From: Cepaea nemoralis
Lineage: Eukaryota; Mollusca; Gastropoda; Stylommatophora; Helicidae
NCBI GenBank assembly: GCA_014155875.1
Contig: JACEFZ010028117.1
Location: 361,001 to 425,000 of the forward strand
Direction of reading: 5' to 3'
Length of the DNA stretch: 64,000 nt
In this document: positions 20,430 to 33,215 of the stretch, piece by piece
Position numbering within the stretch: position 1 is the first letter of the stretch
How the letters are laid out: each line of letters starts with the position of its first letter
Position numbers and translations under genes: made by a program
Notes under the pieces: generated by a model
What the model was told of the DNA's origin: nothing
Database searches by the model: none
What the model saw: the letters and a program-made list of their open reading frames with translations, nothing else

Positions 20430-21280
20430 CACCACATAGCCAATGTTTCTCATTGTGTGGAAATGGGTCTTTGACTGCTTTTTCTTAAACAGAGACAACA
20501 GGTCCTGTGTTCTAACCACAGTAGTACAACCAGACAGGCCCTGGGGTCAACTGAGCTTCATAAAATGAGTTCTGGGACAGTGTGGGTAGCCTGTGAACAA
20601 TTAGTCATGTTAGCCCATCTGTTGAAACTAGATCCCTCCTGGGTTTAGCTGAAGAAAGTAATAAAAAATACTGATTAAATAGCATCTCCCATGAAAGATA
20701 GAAATTTATTCAACAACTTGAACAACACCTATTTGTCTTGATGTGATGATCTAAAGGTAATGAGATGTATAAAGTGGGAATCAAACTCTACACAAGGTAG
20801 CAGTTAGAAGTGTTATCACTATTTCAAAGAGACATCCACTCCGCCAGACTATGATGTGGTAACAAAACAGGATCGTTGATTATGAATTCTCTGGAAGACT
20901 AAGTTTTAACTCTTCAAGTCTGATGCATTGACATTTAGGTTGTCAGAACCATGAAAAGGGCTTGCATCTATCGGGGTAGATTGGAGTAGCGAGTTTTCTC
21001 CCAACCCGGTTCTAAGGTACCATCTTCAAGGGGACTGTTGCAGAGTTGTTCTTCCCGTCTCCATACTCAAGAGACCAGCAGGATGTGCAAGACGTATACT
21101 GGAACTTGTACTGGAAATATACTATATATATATATATAAAACTGCTGCTGCTACTACTAACTACTACTACTAGTAGTGGAAATAACATTCCCTCATGAAA
21201 ATTGATATAAAGTATATCCATGTCAGCCAATCAAGAGAAGAGTTTGACAGAACTGCTTAATGTCTCCAGGTCTTTTTTTC
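20430..21280. other. Intron, unassigned
   Basis: No coding frame with motifs. A small AT/CTA-rich tract lies at 21120-21180. 20950-21020 is a possible SINE piece. Nothing else recognised. Confidence 0.35.
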
Positions 21281-21593
21281 TTATACAGTGGTACCTCGGG
21301 TTACGAACTTAATTCGTTCCAGAACTCGGTTCATAACCCGAAACGTTCGTAACCCGAAACATTGAAATCAATGAAATAAAGACAACCCATTTCAAGATGA
21401 AAAAATCGCTCTTTTTAAAAATTAACATCCGGTCGTTTACCTGACAAAACGCAAAGAATATGTGTACTTCACGTATTAAATAAAGAGAAAGAAAACAACC
21501 AAATGAATTAAATGTAAAATTAAAAAAAAGATTTAGTCTATCTTTATTACCAAGAAAACAGTCATAGGAAATTTGTATTCTGAATCGTTAGTT

Positions 21594-21902
21594 TCAGGAG
21601 TATCTTGTCGCTGTTTCTTGGCAGCCGACTGGGAATCTTTGCACCAAGACACTATCAAGGGAAATTTGTCGCTTTCTTTGCTGGAGAATCTTTCTGAAGA
21701 GGGCCATCGTGTTATCATTCATCCGATTTACTGCCCTGTTAGCAATAAGTTTGTTTGGATGATGGTTCACAATGAAGTCTTCGACATTTGCCCGCCTGCT
21801 GCAAATTTCTTTAATCCTGGCAGTTGAAATGGTCCCTGACTCCTTATCATCGGACGATTGCTCCTCCTTGAATGTCTGTAGCTGTTCATTCTGAAAATCC
21901 AC
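21594..21902 (-). pseudogene. Tigger-type transposase, C-terminal remnant
   Basis: About 100 codons: IKEICSRRANVEDFIVNHHP, then KLIANRAVNRMND and FRKILQQRKRQISLD. This is the helical tail that follows the DDE domain in Tigger/pogo transposases and in TIGD and jerky-like proteins; the Q-Q-R-K-R-Q segment is typical. The DNA-binding and DDE domains are gone. No sign of host recruitment. Confidence 0.8.
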
Positions 21903-21960
21903 AAGCTCATCTGTAGTACTGTTTGTACTGTATGTGATGATTATTTGTCTCCAACGTTAC

Positions 21961-22075
<115 letters not shown>

Positions 22076-22146
22076 GCTGGAAGGGCCGAATGTAAGACTG
22101 GCCTGCGTGCCCAATTTGTTACCCTTCGAAAATAAAGTTCATTCGT

Positions 22147-22148
<2 letters not shown>

Positions 22149-22192
<44 letters not shown>

Positions 22193-22193
22193 A
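22149..22193. repeat. Poly(C) tract
   Basis: About 43 uninterrupted C inside the Tigger relic, followed by (CT)5. Its length is probably unreliable in any assembly. Confidence 0.92.
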
Positions 22194-22437
22194 CCTCTCT
22201 CTCTCACCTTCGTTCGTAACCCGAGGCACTGTTCGTTACCAAAGGCATACAATTTTCGAAGTTGTTGTTCGTAACCTGAACTGTTCGTGACCTGAGGCGT
22301 TCGTAACCCGAGGTACCACTGTATAGTGAAAATATTATGAAAAATTAAAAAGATAAGCGAAATCACCATCGGAGTACATAACGTCAAAAATATAAGGTAT
22401 ACAGATGATACAGTATTGATTGCAAACACTGAATGAT

Positions 22438-22600
22438 CTGCCATACTAACTAGTGAGCTTGCCTATGAAGACAATGGTCTTGGTTCAATTCCCAGTAGTG
22501 GCAGGATTATTTTATCAAACTACAATATCTGTATGATTGTCACAGCCTTACACAGGCTACTGGCTAATTGTGTGGGGATTCACTGTGTTGCTTTAAAAAG
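22438..22600 (+). repeat. tRNA-like SINE fragment, family G, copy 1
   Basis: CTTGGTTCAATTCCCAGTAG has the B-box form GGTTCAATTCC and is followed by TGGCAGGATT. The minus-strand copy at 24238-24390 has TGTTCAATCCCTAATAATGG then CAGGA. Confidence 0.5.
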
Positions 22601-22695
22601 ATTTCATAGTTACTGTAAAACCACTGTGGTAACACTGACATTCAGACATAAGTCTATGTGTTGTATGTTTTAGCTGTGCAAATGTCTGGGAATAT

Positions 22696-22985
22696 GAGTC
22701 AGCATGGCCGAATGGATAAGAACACGTGGTCTTAAACATCCGGTATGCTCATGCTGAGGTAAGCGGTTCAGCCCCTACACTGGACAGCTGGACTAAAATG
22801 TTGACCTATCTTCCTTGACTTGGGGCATAAATTACAAGTACCTCTGAAGTTGGAGTGGGTTCGCCTGATGGCGAGGGGTACTGTTAATAGGGAAATCTAG
22901 CCCACACGCAAAATTCAGTCCATTACTACTAGAAGTAGCGAGTATGGACTACGCTTGAGCTTAAAGCGAGCAAGCGCAAACAATT
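22696..22985 (+). mobile_element. SINE with tRNA-like head and family E tail
   Basis: The head ATGGCCGAATGGATAAG fits an A box, and GCGGTTCAGCCCCT fits a B box about 55 bp on: the layout of a tRNA-derived RNA polymerase III promoter. The tail, from ACCTCTGAAGTTGGAGTGGG to GCGAGCAAGCGC, is the family E module found without a head at 18490 and 2843. Short simple tail. Confidence 0.75.
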
Positions 22986-23221
22986 GTCGGGAAGAAAAGG
23001 CAGCAAGTAAGAGACCTGGTCATCACACTTCATAAGGCCTTGGTCTATAATATCTGAAACACTTCATATCCCAGTTGCAGTATTTGCGTTGAGGCTTCCT
23101 TTATCTGATATACAAGTACGTTACTGTTTAGAATGCTGAGTCTGTCATTCAGTATGCCCTCAGCTGTCAGCTTACACAATTATGATTTCATTTAAAATGA
23201 CAACTAAACTGATATTTTCAG

Positions 23222-23358
23222 CAGAGCTGATAGTTTCACCTGAGCCATCAGATTTTACTAACGTGGTGCCACCGACTGAGAAAACAGTCTACATCATATA
23301 TGCCAGGGACCACCAGCTGCATGTCCAACTTGTGGAGTCCTTGATTGCATTCTTGAAT
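23222..23358 (+). CDS. IL-17 receptor-like gene, SEFIR exon 1
   Basis: Acceptor TGATATTTTCAG at 23221, donor GTAAGT at 23359, 137 bp, phase 1 to 0. After a Pro/Ser/Glu-rich linker (SPEPSDFTNVVPPTEK) it starts the SEFIR domain with TVYIIYARDHQLHVQLVESL, then IAFLN. SEFIR box 1 has this form: a hydrophobic strand, (Y/S)A, Asp/His, then a helix (H-V-x-x-V-x-x-L). SEFIR is a TIR-like homotypic interaction domain on the cytoplasmic side of IL-17 receptors and in Act1. Confidence 0.88.
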
Positions 23359-24230
23359 GTAAGTGTGGCTTTTTCATTAACATTGGACTGAATAATTTTC
23401 TTTTTTAAGTAATATGAATTTCAGCATTGTGTAATATGATTTCAAGATTACGTCATTTGATTTTTAGCAGATACATCATACAAACAACTGTGATGACCTA
23501 CTAAGCAAAGCATTTTCTCACAAGGATTAGTCCAGGCTTAATTGAATCAGCTGTTCTGTTCTAGACACATACAGTTCTGTGGTTAACCTAGCCTCCTGTT
23601 ATGAAGATCCCAGAATTTAAAAGTGTAGAAAAGTGTTGTTACCTATTTCATCTTCTTCTTTTTCTTCTTCTTCTTCTTCAGGTGCCTGATCTGGAGCAGA
23701 CATTCACGATCATGTCTCTTACTTTCTTTGTGTCAGGATGGTGTTGCTTATATTATTATTTTATTATTATTATTTATTACCCAGCTGTTTAATCTTTCCA
23801 TATGCAACTTGCTGCGTCTTCCTTTGTCACTCTTGCCTTGCTTGTATTTCCCCACATAAAGCTAATTTCTCTATTTGACCTCTTCTGCTGATGTACCCCA
23901 TACATGACATTTACCTTTTTTATGAAGGTTTTGATGAATAATCATGTGACACCTGCAACTCTCAGTAGCTCAGTGTTCGCTTTCTTCTCTGTCTGTGACA
24001 TTCTGAACATTCTTATCAAAATCCACTTATCTCCTGCCTCTAGTTCCCTCACCTCATACAGTGACATATATTTCAAAGTCTGTGATTTTGTACTTTGGGA
24101 ACTATCTGCCATTGGAATGGTCGGGTAAAGGTGGTCCCATAACACATGCTGCTGTAGGGTTGTGAAGTATTAGTACTTCACATGTATTAGGTTGTTGCAT
24201 TTATGCAGTGACATGACCATTTCTATTCCT
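23359..24230. other. Intron, unassigned
   Basis: Start of the 10-kb intron inside the SEFIR domain. CTT-rich and TTA-rich short tracts lie near 23650 and 23755. No gene seen. Confidence 0.4.
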
Positions 24231-24237
24231 CACAACC

Positions 24238-24390
24238 TTATTGTGCCCAGACAATTGTCAGAATTACTCGGTGCCCATGTTATGAGGCTGGCCTGGTTGG
24301 AGAAATCTCCTGCCATTATTAGGGATTGAACAGAGACCTCTTCATGGGTAAGCAAGAATGCTAACCACAATTCTATCAGAGCTCTGAGAA
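24238..24390 (-). repeat. tRNA-like SINE fragment, family G, copy 2
   Basis: On the minus strand: TTGTGGTTAGCATTCTTGCT (A-box region), then CTCTGTTCAATCCCTAATAA (B-box region) and TGGCAGGAGATTTC. Both promoter elements can be recognised. Confidence 0.6.
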
Positions 24391-24597
24391 TGTTTGTATG
24401 ATACTGAAAAATTGCACACATTTGATCAAATGTTGCTGCAGGTTAATTGTTAAAGAATGCAAGTTCTTCCATGTGTTTGTGCACATCCTGGGGCTAATCT
24501 CAGCCAGCCTGCTTATGCTGCGCTATATCATGATCTGGTCACATCCTCATTCGTTTCTTTGTAGATATGAAGTTCCAGTTTCAGTCTTGAACATCTT

Positions 24598-25715
24598 ACT
24601 GGTTTCTGGGCATAAAGAGGGGGAAGAAAAGCTCAGAGCTGGTTTCTGGGCTTACAGAGGAGGAAGAAGAACTCAGCACTGGTTTCTTGGCTTACAGAGG
24701 GGGAAGAAGAGCTCAGCACTGGTAACTGGATATACAGAGGGGGAAGAAGAGCTCAGCACTGGTTTACGGACATACAAAGGGGAAAAAAGAGCTGAGCACT
24801 GGTTTCTAGACATACAGAGGGGGAAGAAGAGCTCAGCACTGGTATCTGGGCTTACAAAGGGGAAAGAAGAGCTCAGCACTGGTGTCTGGACATACAGAAG
24901 GAGAAGAAGAGCTCAGCATTAGTATCTGGACATACATAGGGGAAAGAAGAGCTCAGAGCTTGTTTCTGGACATACAGAGGGGGTAGAAGAGCTCAGAGCT
25001 GGTTTCTGGACGTACAGAGGGGGAAGAAGAACTCAGCACTGGTTTCTGGACATACAGAGGTGGAAGAAGAGCTCAGCATTAGTATCTGGACATACAGAGT
25101 GGGAAGAAGAGCTCAACACTGGTTTCTAGACATACAGAGGGGGAAGAGGAGCTCAGCACTGGTATCTGGGCTTACAAAGGGGGAAGAAGAGCTCAGCACT
25201 GGTGTCTGGACATACAGAGGGGCAAGAAGAACTCGGCACTGATTTCTGGACTTACAGAGGGGAAAGAAGAGCTCAGCGCTGGTGTCTGGACATACAGAGA
25301 GGGAAGAAGAGTTCAGCACTGGTTTCTGGATTTACAGAGGGGAATGAAGAGCTTAGCACTGGTATCTGGACTTACAGAGGGGAATGAAGAGCTCAGCACT
25401 GGTTTCTGGACTTAGAGAGGGGAAAGAAGAGCTCAGCGCTGGTGTCTGGACATACAGAGAGGGAAGAAGAGTTCAGCGCTGGTTTATGGACCTGCAGAGG
25501 GGGAAGAAGAGCCCAGCATTGGTATCTGGACATACAGAGGAGGCAGAAGAGCTCTGCACTTGTATCTGGACATAGAGATGGGGAAAAGAACTCAGCACTG
25601 GTGTATGACATACAGAGTGGGAAGAAGAGCTTGGCACTGGTTTCTGGACATACAGAGGGGGAAGAAGAGCTCAGCACTGATTTCTAGGCTTAAAAGGGGG
25701 AAGAAGAGCTCAGCA
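24598..25715. repeat. 40-bp minisatellite, about 28 copies
   Basis: The unit is GGTTTCTGGACATACAGAGG followed by GGGAAGAAGAGCTCAGCACT; most copies keep the GAGCTC. Small indels are seen near 25585 and 25690. It lies in the intron between the first two SEFIR exons. The plus and minus ORFs over it are products of the repeat, not genes. Confidence 0.97.
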
Positions 25716-26360
25716 GCACAGTCTCATGGAGGTGTTGATTTGCCTTGGGTCAGAAGAAGTCTCCACACTAACCTTACTTCAGTAGATGCAGGCCTTTTTC
25801 ATGACTCATATGACCAATAATTCAGACTTAAAACTCATGTCTTGCCGAGGATTCACAATCAACCAGTCGATCATCTCTCATCTTTTTCTGTTTTATTATT
25901 TTATAATAAGAAATGAGTAGGATATAAAGAGTTAAAGTGACTTTTTCTAAACCACTTCATGGCATTACTTATGTATGACCGCGGAAGAGCGCAATTGGGA
26001 GGGTACTAGCCTTATCCTGGTGCGAGGAAATGCAACCCAAAGACAAAATAAGTCATGGCAGGGCAGACCAGGCCCTAAGCCTTGGTTGGCAGCTGGTCTA
26101 GGATCGAAGCTCTGACAGGCGGACAGTTAGAGCATTGCTTTGCTTTGCTGATCCGGCAGCTTCTGCAGCTTGTCTTGTTCCAGATGTATAGGTGTTAACT
26201 TTCCTCTGAAGTGAACTAGGCAGGCCAAGAGAGGGATCATGCTGCATGGGCAACACATGGTTTCTTTATTTTAGCCCAGGCTTTGTGCTATGGAGAGGCA
26301 ATAACTCCATCCCTGGTCTTAACCGGTCTCGGAATCAAAGCGAGAGGCAACTGTTACGGG
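25716..26360. other. Intron, repeat-derived, unassigned
   Basis: 26225-26310 (AGAGAGGGATCATGCTGCAT, GGGCAACACATGG, TTGTGCTATGGAGAG) matches 55094-55165, so it is a shared repeat piece. The rest has no motif. Confidence 0.45.
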
Positions 26361-26369
26361 TTATAAGTC

Positions 26370-29300
26370 CTTGTCAGTTGGCGTAGACATGGGGCGCCAC
26401 GCGTTGCCTCTGACTGGTGGGAGACACCTACAGGTGTCACTGATCAGCTACCGCCCGCCTCAAGCTGGGCAGCCCCCGGCCAATTGGGTGCTGATCCGCC
26501 ACAGCCTGCCTGCTTCAATGGGTGCTTGGGGCTAGGACAAAATCTGAATCGCAGGCTGTAAAACCAATGCACCAGGTACTAATAAAAAGAATAATAGAAA
26601 CCTCAAGCTACGGCTTGCAACCTGGAACGTGAGAACCATGTGTCCAGGATTTTCCACTGACTTGACAAATATTGACGATGTGAGAAAAACGGCTGTGATT
26701 GATGCTGAACTCAATCAGTCTTAACATTGATATTGCTGGCCTGCAGGAGACTCGCCTCGCTGAGGAAGGGTCACTCAGGGAAAACAATTACACCTTTTTT
26801 TGGAAGGGAAGAGGGCAGGCAGAAAAAAGGCAACACGGTGTGGGCTTTGCAGTGAAGAATTCGCTACTGGGAATGATTGATATCCCAGCTGGAGGTAATG
26901 AAAGATTATTATCACTGCGCTTGGCAACCTCTTGTGGATTTGCCACCATTCTCACTGCATATGCACCGACACTCACTTCCTCTGATGATGTGAAAGATAC
27001 GTTCTATGAGCAGCTAGACTCTGCGATCAAGGCAGTTCCAAAATCCGACTACATTTATATGCTCGGTGATTTCAATGCTCGTGTGGGCAAGGACTCGAGT
27101 TCATGGCCAGTGTGCCTTGGAAAATACAACATCGGTCGCATGAATGATAATGGGCAAAGGCTGCTGGAGCATTGCACTAGAAATGACCTATGTATTACAA
27201 ACTCCTTTTTTAAAACAAAAGAGATGCATAAGGTCACATGGAAACATCCAAGATCCGGCCATTGGCATCAGCTGGACTTCATTATCACACGGAGACAACA
27301 TCTGAACCATACATCATTAACTCGAAGTTACCACAGTGCTGACTGTGATACAGATCATTCTTTGGTTGTTGCAAGGGTTAGACTGAGACCAAAGAGAATC
27401 TACACAGCTAAACACAAGTCTAGCCCCAGGATTAATATTATTAACACTCACGATCCTGGAAAGTGCTTTGAATTTCAACAGCAACTTGAGGACGCTTTCA
27501 ATGATACATCAGAAAATTGTATAGTAAATGATAAATGGAGTAAACTTAAGGAAACTATTTATAAAACAGCGGTAGGGGTTTACGGCACTGTGGATCATAA
27601 GAGGCAGGACTGGTTTGCGGCAAACAGCCAGATACTGCAGCCCTTGATTGATAAAAAGAAGATAGCTCTCTTAAGAAACAAGGAAAGACCAACGCGTAAC
27701 ACTGAGTGAGCTGAAGCAAGCGAGGAAGGATGTACAAAAGGCTGCCAGGCAGTGTGCGAATGACTATTGGATCAAGTTATGTGAGTCCATTCAAATCGCA
27801 AGTGATAAGGGAAACATCAGAAGCATGTATGAAGGGATAAAGAAAGCCTGTGGTCCAATGATCAAAAGAAGTGCACCGCTGAAAACCTTGACTGGAGAAA
27901 TCATCACTGATAAGAAACAGCAGATGGATAGATGGGTCGAGCACTATTTAGAGCTTTACTCAAGTGAGACCAAGCTGGCGGATGATGCCCTCAACGCCAT
28001 AGAGGCCCTGCCAACTCTTGACCACCTGGACACACTTCCCACTATAACAGAAGTTAAGTGTGCTATAAATGAGCTTGCATCTGGCAAGGCTCCAGGTAAG
28101 GATGGGATTCCAATAGAGGTGATCAGGAGTGGGCAAGACACCCTCGCTCTACAGATCCACCAGCTAATAGAGCTATGCTGGCGAGAAGGACAAGTCCCAC
28201 AGGATTTCAAAGATTCAAACATCATAACGCTGTACAAGAACAAGGGAGATCGGAGCGACTGCAACAACTATAGGGGTATCTCACTTCTGTGTATTGTTGG
28301 GAAAGTATTTGCCAGAATTGTCCTGCGCAGACTTCAAGTCCTGGGAGATCAAGTCTACCCCGAATCACAGTGCGGCTTCCGTCAGAACCGGTCTACCATT
28401 GATATGATATTCTCATTGCGACAGATGCAAGAAAAATGCCGGGAACAAAATCAGCCACTGTTTATTGCCTTCATCGACCTCACAAAGGCATTCGATTTGG
28501 TCAGTCGTGAGGGTCTGTTCAAAGCACTAAAGAAGATTGGCTGTCCACCAACTCTTCTGTCCATTGTGGAATCGTTCCACACAGGCATGAAGGATATAAT
28601 CAAGTTTGATGGCTCAACTTCAGAAGAGTTTGAAATCAAGAGTGGAGTTAAGCAAGGTTGTGTACTAGCCCCCACCCTCTTTGGGATATACTTTTCACTT
28701 CTACTGAAATATGCCTTTCGTGATCAGGATGACGGTATATACATTCACTCACGCTCAGATGGTGGCCTCTATAATGCTCAGAGATTGAAGGCCAAGACCA
28801 AAATTAGCAGGGTACTAATCAGAGAGTTGCTTTTTGCGGATGATGCTGCGATTACGACCCACTCTGAGGAAGAATTACAACATCTACTATCTGCATTCTC
28901 CAATGCTTGTTCTGAATTTGGTTTAACAATTAACAAAAAGAAGACACAGATTATGTCACAAGGTGCACATGGTGTACCATCAATCTTTATTGACGACGCC
29001 GAACTGGAGATAGTAGACCATTTTACATATCTTGGATCAGAGGTAAATAGCAAATTATCCCTCGATCAGGAAATCAACATCAGGATTGGCAAGGCAGCAA
29101 CAACAATGAACATGTTAGCAAAAAGAGTCTGGGAGAACAGGAAGCTTACTGCCAAAACAAAAGTCCTCGTCTACCAAGCCTGTGTCCTTAGTACTCTTCT
29201 TTATGGCAGTGAAACCTGGACAACTTACTCACGCCAAGAGAAACGTTTAAACAGCTTTCATATGCGGTGTCTGCGAAGAATACTTGGTATTAAGTGGCAA

Positions 29301-29880
29301 GACAAAATCACAAATACTGAAGTATTGGAAAGATCAGGTTGTGTGACGGTGTATTCCATGCTCAGTCTTCGTAGACTTAGATGGATAGGACACGTTAGGA
29401 GGATGGATGATGGTAGAATACCAAAGGACATCTTTTTTGGTGAATTACAGACGGGTAGGAGATCTCAGGGTCGGCCTCTACTACGATACAAAGATGTGTG
29501 TAAGCGGGACATGATTGATACAGGCATTGATAATGCACAATGGGAGCACGTCGCAGCTGAACGTGTTGCATGGAGGGCAACTATCAGAAATGGAATAAAG
29601 ACAAAGGAGAAAATGATTGCAGATAAAGCACACACAGAGCGTGAGAGACGTAAGATGGTGCAAAATGGTGGAAATGACCATGTTTTCACATGCACCTACT
29701 GTGGGCAAACATTTGCAGCAAGAATTGGCCTTACCAGCCACACTCGCCACCGCCATGGATCGTAGTTATTGCCATATGACAGTTATTAAGCCTTTTTGAA
29801 GCACAATGTACCAAACTATCGTCTGTCAAGACGGAAAGGTGCCAATGTAAATGTATGACCAGATATATTATAGATACTTA
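26370..29880 (+). mobile_element. Non-LTR retrotransposon (endonuclease + reverse transcriptase + C2H2), nearly complete ORF2
   Basis: A GC-rich leader (from about 26370, TTGGCGTAGACATGGGGCGC) is followed by endonuclease codons from 26604, reverse transcriptase, and a stop at 29763-29765. It is a single main ORF of the RTE/craft-like kind with an APE endonuclease. Two frame changes, near 26715 and near 27700, are the only breaks seen. The exact 5' and 3' ends and target duplication were not found. The 50-bp satellite begins about 60 bp after the 3' end. It lies in the SEFIR intron in sense orientation. Confidence 0.85.
26604..29765 (+). pseudogene. LINE ORF2: APE endonuclease, reverse transcriptase, C-terminal zinc finger; two frameshifts
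   Basis: Segment 1 (26604-26715): LRLATWNVRTM. Segment 2 (to about 27700): AGLQETRL, LGDFNARVG, LDFIITRR and TDHSL, so the endonuclease catalytic Glu, Asp/Asn, Asp and Asp-His are all kept. Segment 3 (from about 27700; an internal Met lies at 27825): GKAPGKDGIP, NNYRGISLL, GFRQNRSTIDM, FIDLTKAFD, SGVKQGCVLAPTLF, and the active site LLFADDAA (near 28833), where Phe replaces the usual Tyr. Then FTYLGSEVN, YGSETWTT and the end finger CTYCGQTFAARIGLTSH-x4-H. The enzyme nicks target DNA and copies its RNA at the nick. The frameshifts make this copy non-autonomous. Confidence 0.88.
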
Positions 29881-29934
29881 ACAGTGCTCATTTAAAAGAA
29901 GGCAAAATGTGTCAAAGATGGAACTTGATTAACC

Positions 29935-32814
29935 TGTCTCATAGTACTGTCACCTACAGCATGTCAGTTCCCTGGTGTTTCAGTCTTCTCATAATACTGT
30001 CACCTACAGCATGTCAGTTCCCTGATGTTTCAATCTCCTCATAATACTGTCACCTACAGCATGTCAGTTACCTGATGTTTCAGTCTCCTCATAATACTGT
30101 CACCTACAGCATGTCAGTTACCTGATGTTTCAGTCTCCTCATAATACTGTCACCTACAGCATGTCAGTTACCTGATGTTTCAGTCTCCTCATAATACTGT
30201 CACCTACAGCATGTCAGTTACCTGATGTTTCAGACTCCTCATAATACTGTCACCTACAGCATGTCAGTTACCTGATGTTTCAGTCTTCTCATAATACTGT
30301 CACCTACAGCATGTCAGTTACCTGATGTTTCAGTCTTCTCATAATACTGTCACCTACAGCATGTCAGTTACCTGATGTTTCAGTCTTCTCATAATACTGT
30401 CACCTACAGCATGTCAGTTACCTGATGTTTCAGTCTTCTCATAATACTGTCACCTACAGCATGTCAGTTCCCTGGTGTTTCAATTTCCTCATAATACTGT
30501 CACCTACAGCATGTCAGTTCCCTGATGTTTCAATCTCCTCATAATACTGTCACCTACAGCATGTCAGTTACCTGATGTTTCAGTCTTCTCATAATACTGT
30601 CACCTACAGCATGTCAGTTCCCTGGTGTTTCAATTTCCTCATAATACTGTCACCTACAGCATGTCAGTTCCCTGATGTTTCAATCTCCTCATAATACTGT
30701 CACCTACAGCATGTCAGTTACCTGATGTTTCAGTCTTCTCATAATACTGTCACCTACAGCATGTCAGTTACCTGATGTTTCAGTCTTCTCATAATACTGT
30801 CACCTACAGCATGTCAGTTACCTGATGTTTCAGTCTTCTCATAATACTGTCACCTACAGCATGTCAGTTCCCTGGTGTTTCAATTTCCTCATAATACTGT
30901 CACCTACAGCATGTCAGTTCCCTGATGTTTCAATCTCCTCATAATACTGTCACCTACAGCATGTCAGTTACCTGATGTTTCAGTCTCCTCATAATACTGT
31001 CGCCTACAGCATGTCAGTTACCTGATGTTTCAATCTCCTCATAATACTGTCACCTACAGCATGTCAGTTCCCTGGTGTTTCAGTCTTCTCATAATACTGT
31101 CACCTACAGCATATCAGTTACCTGATGTTTCAATTTCCTCATAATACTGTCACCTACAACATGTCAGTTACCTGATGTTTCAATTTCCTCATAATACTGT
31201 CAACTACAACATATCAGTTACCTGATGTTTCAGTCTCCTCATAATACTGTCACCTACAGCATGTCAGTTCCCTGATGTTTCAATTTCCTCATAATACTGT
31301 CACCAACAGCATGTCAGTTCCCTGATGTTTCAATTTCCTCATAATACTGTCACCTACAACATGTCAGTTACCTGATGTTTCAATTTCCTCATAATACTGT
31401 CACCTACAACATGTCAGTTACCTGATGTTTCAGTCTCCTCATAATACTGTCACCTTCAGCATGTCAGTTCCCTGATGTTTCAATTTCCTCATAATACTGT
31501 CACCTACAGCATGTCAGTTACCTGATGTTTCAATCTCCTCATAATACTGTCATCTACAGCATGTCAGTTCCCTGGTGTTTCAGTCTTCTCATAATACTGT
31601 CACCTACAGCATGTCAGTTCCCTGATGTTTCAATCTCCTCATAATACTGTCACCTACAGCATGTCAGTTCCCTGGTGTTTCAGTCTTCTCATAATACTGT
31701 CGCCTACAGCATGTCAGTTACCTGATGTTTCAATCTCCTCATAATACTGTCACCTACAGCATGTCAGTTCCCTGATGTTTCAGTCTCCTCATAATACTGT
31801 CACCTACAGCATGTCAGTTCCCTGGTGTTTCAATCTCCTCATAATACTGTCACCTACAACATGTCAGTTCCCTGATGTTTCAATTTCCTCATAATACTGT
31901 CACCTACAACATGTCAGTTCCCTGATGTTTCAGTCTCCTCATAATACTGTCACCTACAGCATGTCAGTTACCTGATGTTTCAGTCTCCTCATAATACTGT
32001 CATCTACAGCATGTCAGGTCCCTGATGTTTCAATCTCCTCATAATACTGTCATCTACAGCATGTCAGTTCCCTGATGTTTCAATTTCCTCATAATGCTGT
32101 CATCTACAGCATGTCAGTTCCCTGGTGTTTCAATCTCCTCATAATACTGTCACCTACAACATGTCAGTTACCTGATGTTTCAATCTCCTCATAATACTGT
32201 CATCTACAACATGTCAGTTACCTGATGTTTCAATCTCCTCATAATACTGTCACCTACAGCATGTCAGTTCCCTGGTGTTTCAATCTCTTCATAATACTGT
32301 CACCTACAACATGTCAGTTACCTGATGTTTCAATCTCCTCATAATACTGTCACCTACAGCATGTCAGTTCCCTGGTGTTTCAATCTCCTCATAATACTGT
32401 CACCTACAACATGTCAGTTACCTGATGTTTCAGTCTCCTCATAATACTGTCACCTACAGCATGTCAGTTCCCTGGTGTTTCAGTCTTCTCATAATACTGT
32501 CACCTACAGCATGTCAGTTCCCTGATGTTTCAATCTTCTCATAATACTGTCACCTACAACATGTCAGTTCCCTGATGTTTCAATCTCTTCATAATACTGT
32601 CACCTACAGCATGTCAGTTCCCTGATGTTTCAATCTCCTCATAATACTGTCACCTACAACATGTCAGTTCCCTGATGTTTCAATCTTCTCATAATACTGT
32701 CACCTACAACATGTCAGTTCCCTGATGTTTCAATCTCTTCATAATACTGTCACCTACAGCATGTCAGTTCCCTGATGTTTCAATCTCCTCATAATACTGT
32801 CACCTACAGCATAT
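29935..32814. repeat. 50-bp minisatellite, about 57 copies
   Basis: The unit is ATAATACTGTCACCTACAGC, ATGTCAGTTACCTGATGTTT, CAGTCTCCTC, with alternating variants (GTTA/GTTC, CTGATG/CTGGTG, CAATTT/CAATCT/CAGTCT). Its phase is kept at exactly 50 bp nearly throughout. A SINE interrupts its right end at 32815-33215, and decayed units continue to about 33350. It occupies the intron just before the second SEFIR exon. Confidence 0.98.
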
Positions 32815-33215
32815 TTAGTTTAGTTTAGTCATTGGATCAACATCACGGCACACGGTTTAACCCATAAGTGCTCCGTCTTCCTCCTAATTCAAACCTGAGT
32901 CTGGAGAAACTCAGCTCAATGCACGCGCTCCGTTGCATCGGCGAGGATCCTGAAATACTTTGGGTAGATTTTTAACTTGAAATTTTGCTCGGGCAGCGCC
33001 GTTAGGCTACTCTTTTTCGATTTCCAATTGCCAAGGGATTTTTTACGTGCGCAACAATACACACGGGTGTCAGATCTCACTACCGAGAGACCAGGGGAAA
33101 TTTTATTACTGGAAGTCCAGGTGGATGTTTTAAATAAATCCCGGTCCTCACCGCAGCCTGAATCCAGGACCTCCAGCACTCGAGGCGGACACCATACCTC
33201 GAGACCACTCAGCCC
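32815..33215 (-). mobile_element. tRNA-headed SINE with (CTAAA)n tail, 12-bp target duplication
   Basis: CCTACAGCATAT, part of the 50-bp unit, occurs at 32803-32814 and again at 33216-33227. On the minus strand the element starts with GGGGCTGAGTGGTCTCGAGG (A-box form) and GGTCCTGGATTCAGGCT (B-box form, one change). A conserved-looking body containing GCGCACGTAAAAAATCCC follows, then a tail of CTAAACTAAACTAAA. The body may belong to a wider metazoan SINE superfamily; that is a guess to be tested by comparison. Confidence 0.85.

Noticed and set aside
24398..25820. Overlapping Glu/Lys- and Ser/Pro-rich ORFs on both strands
   Set aside because: Arise from the 40-bp minisatellite; the frame changes from copy to copy and no single ORF crosses the array.
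29935..32814. CRISPR-like array
   Set aside because: Repeats are directly abutting 50-bp units with no unique spacers; the genome is eukaryotic. It is a minisatellite.
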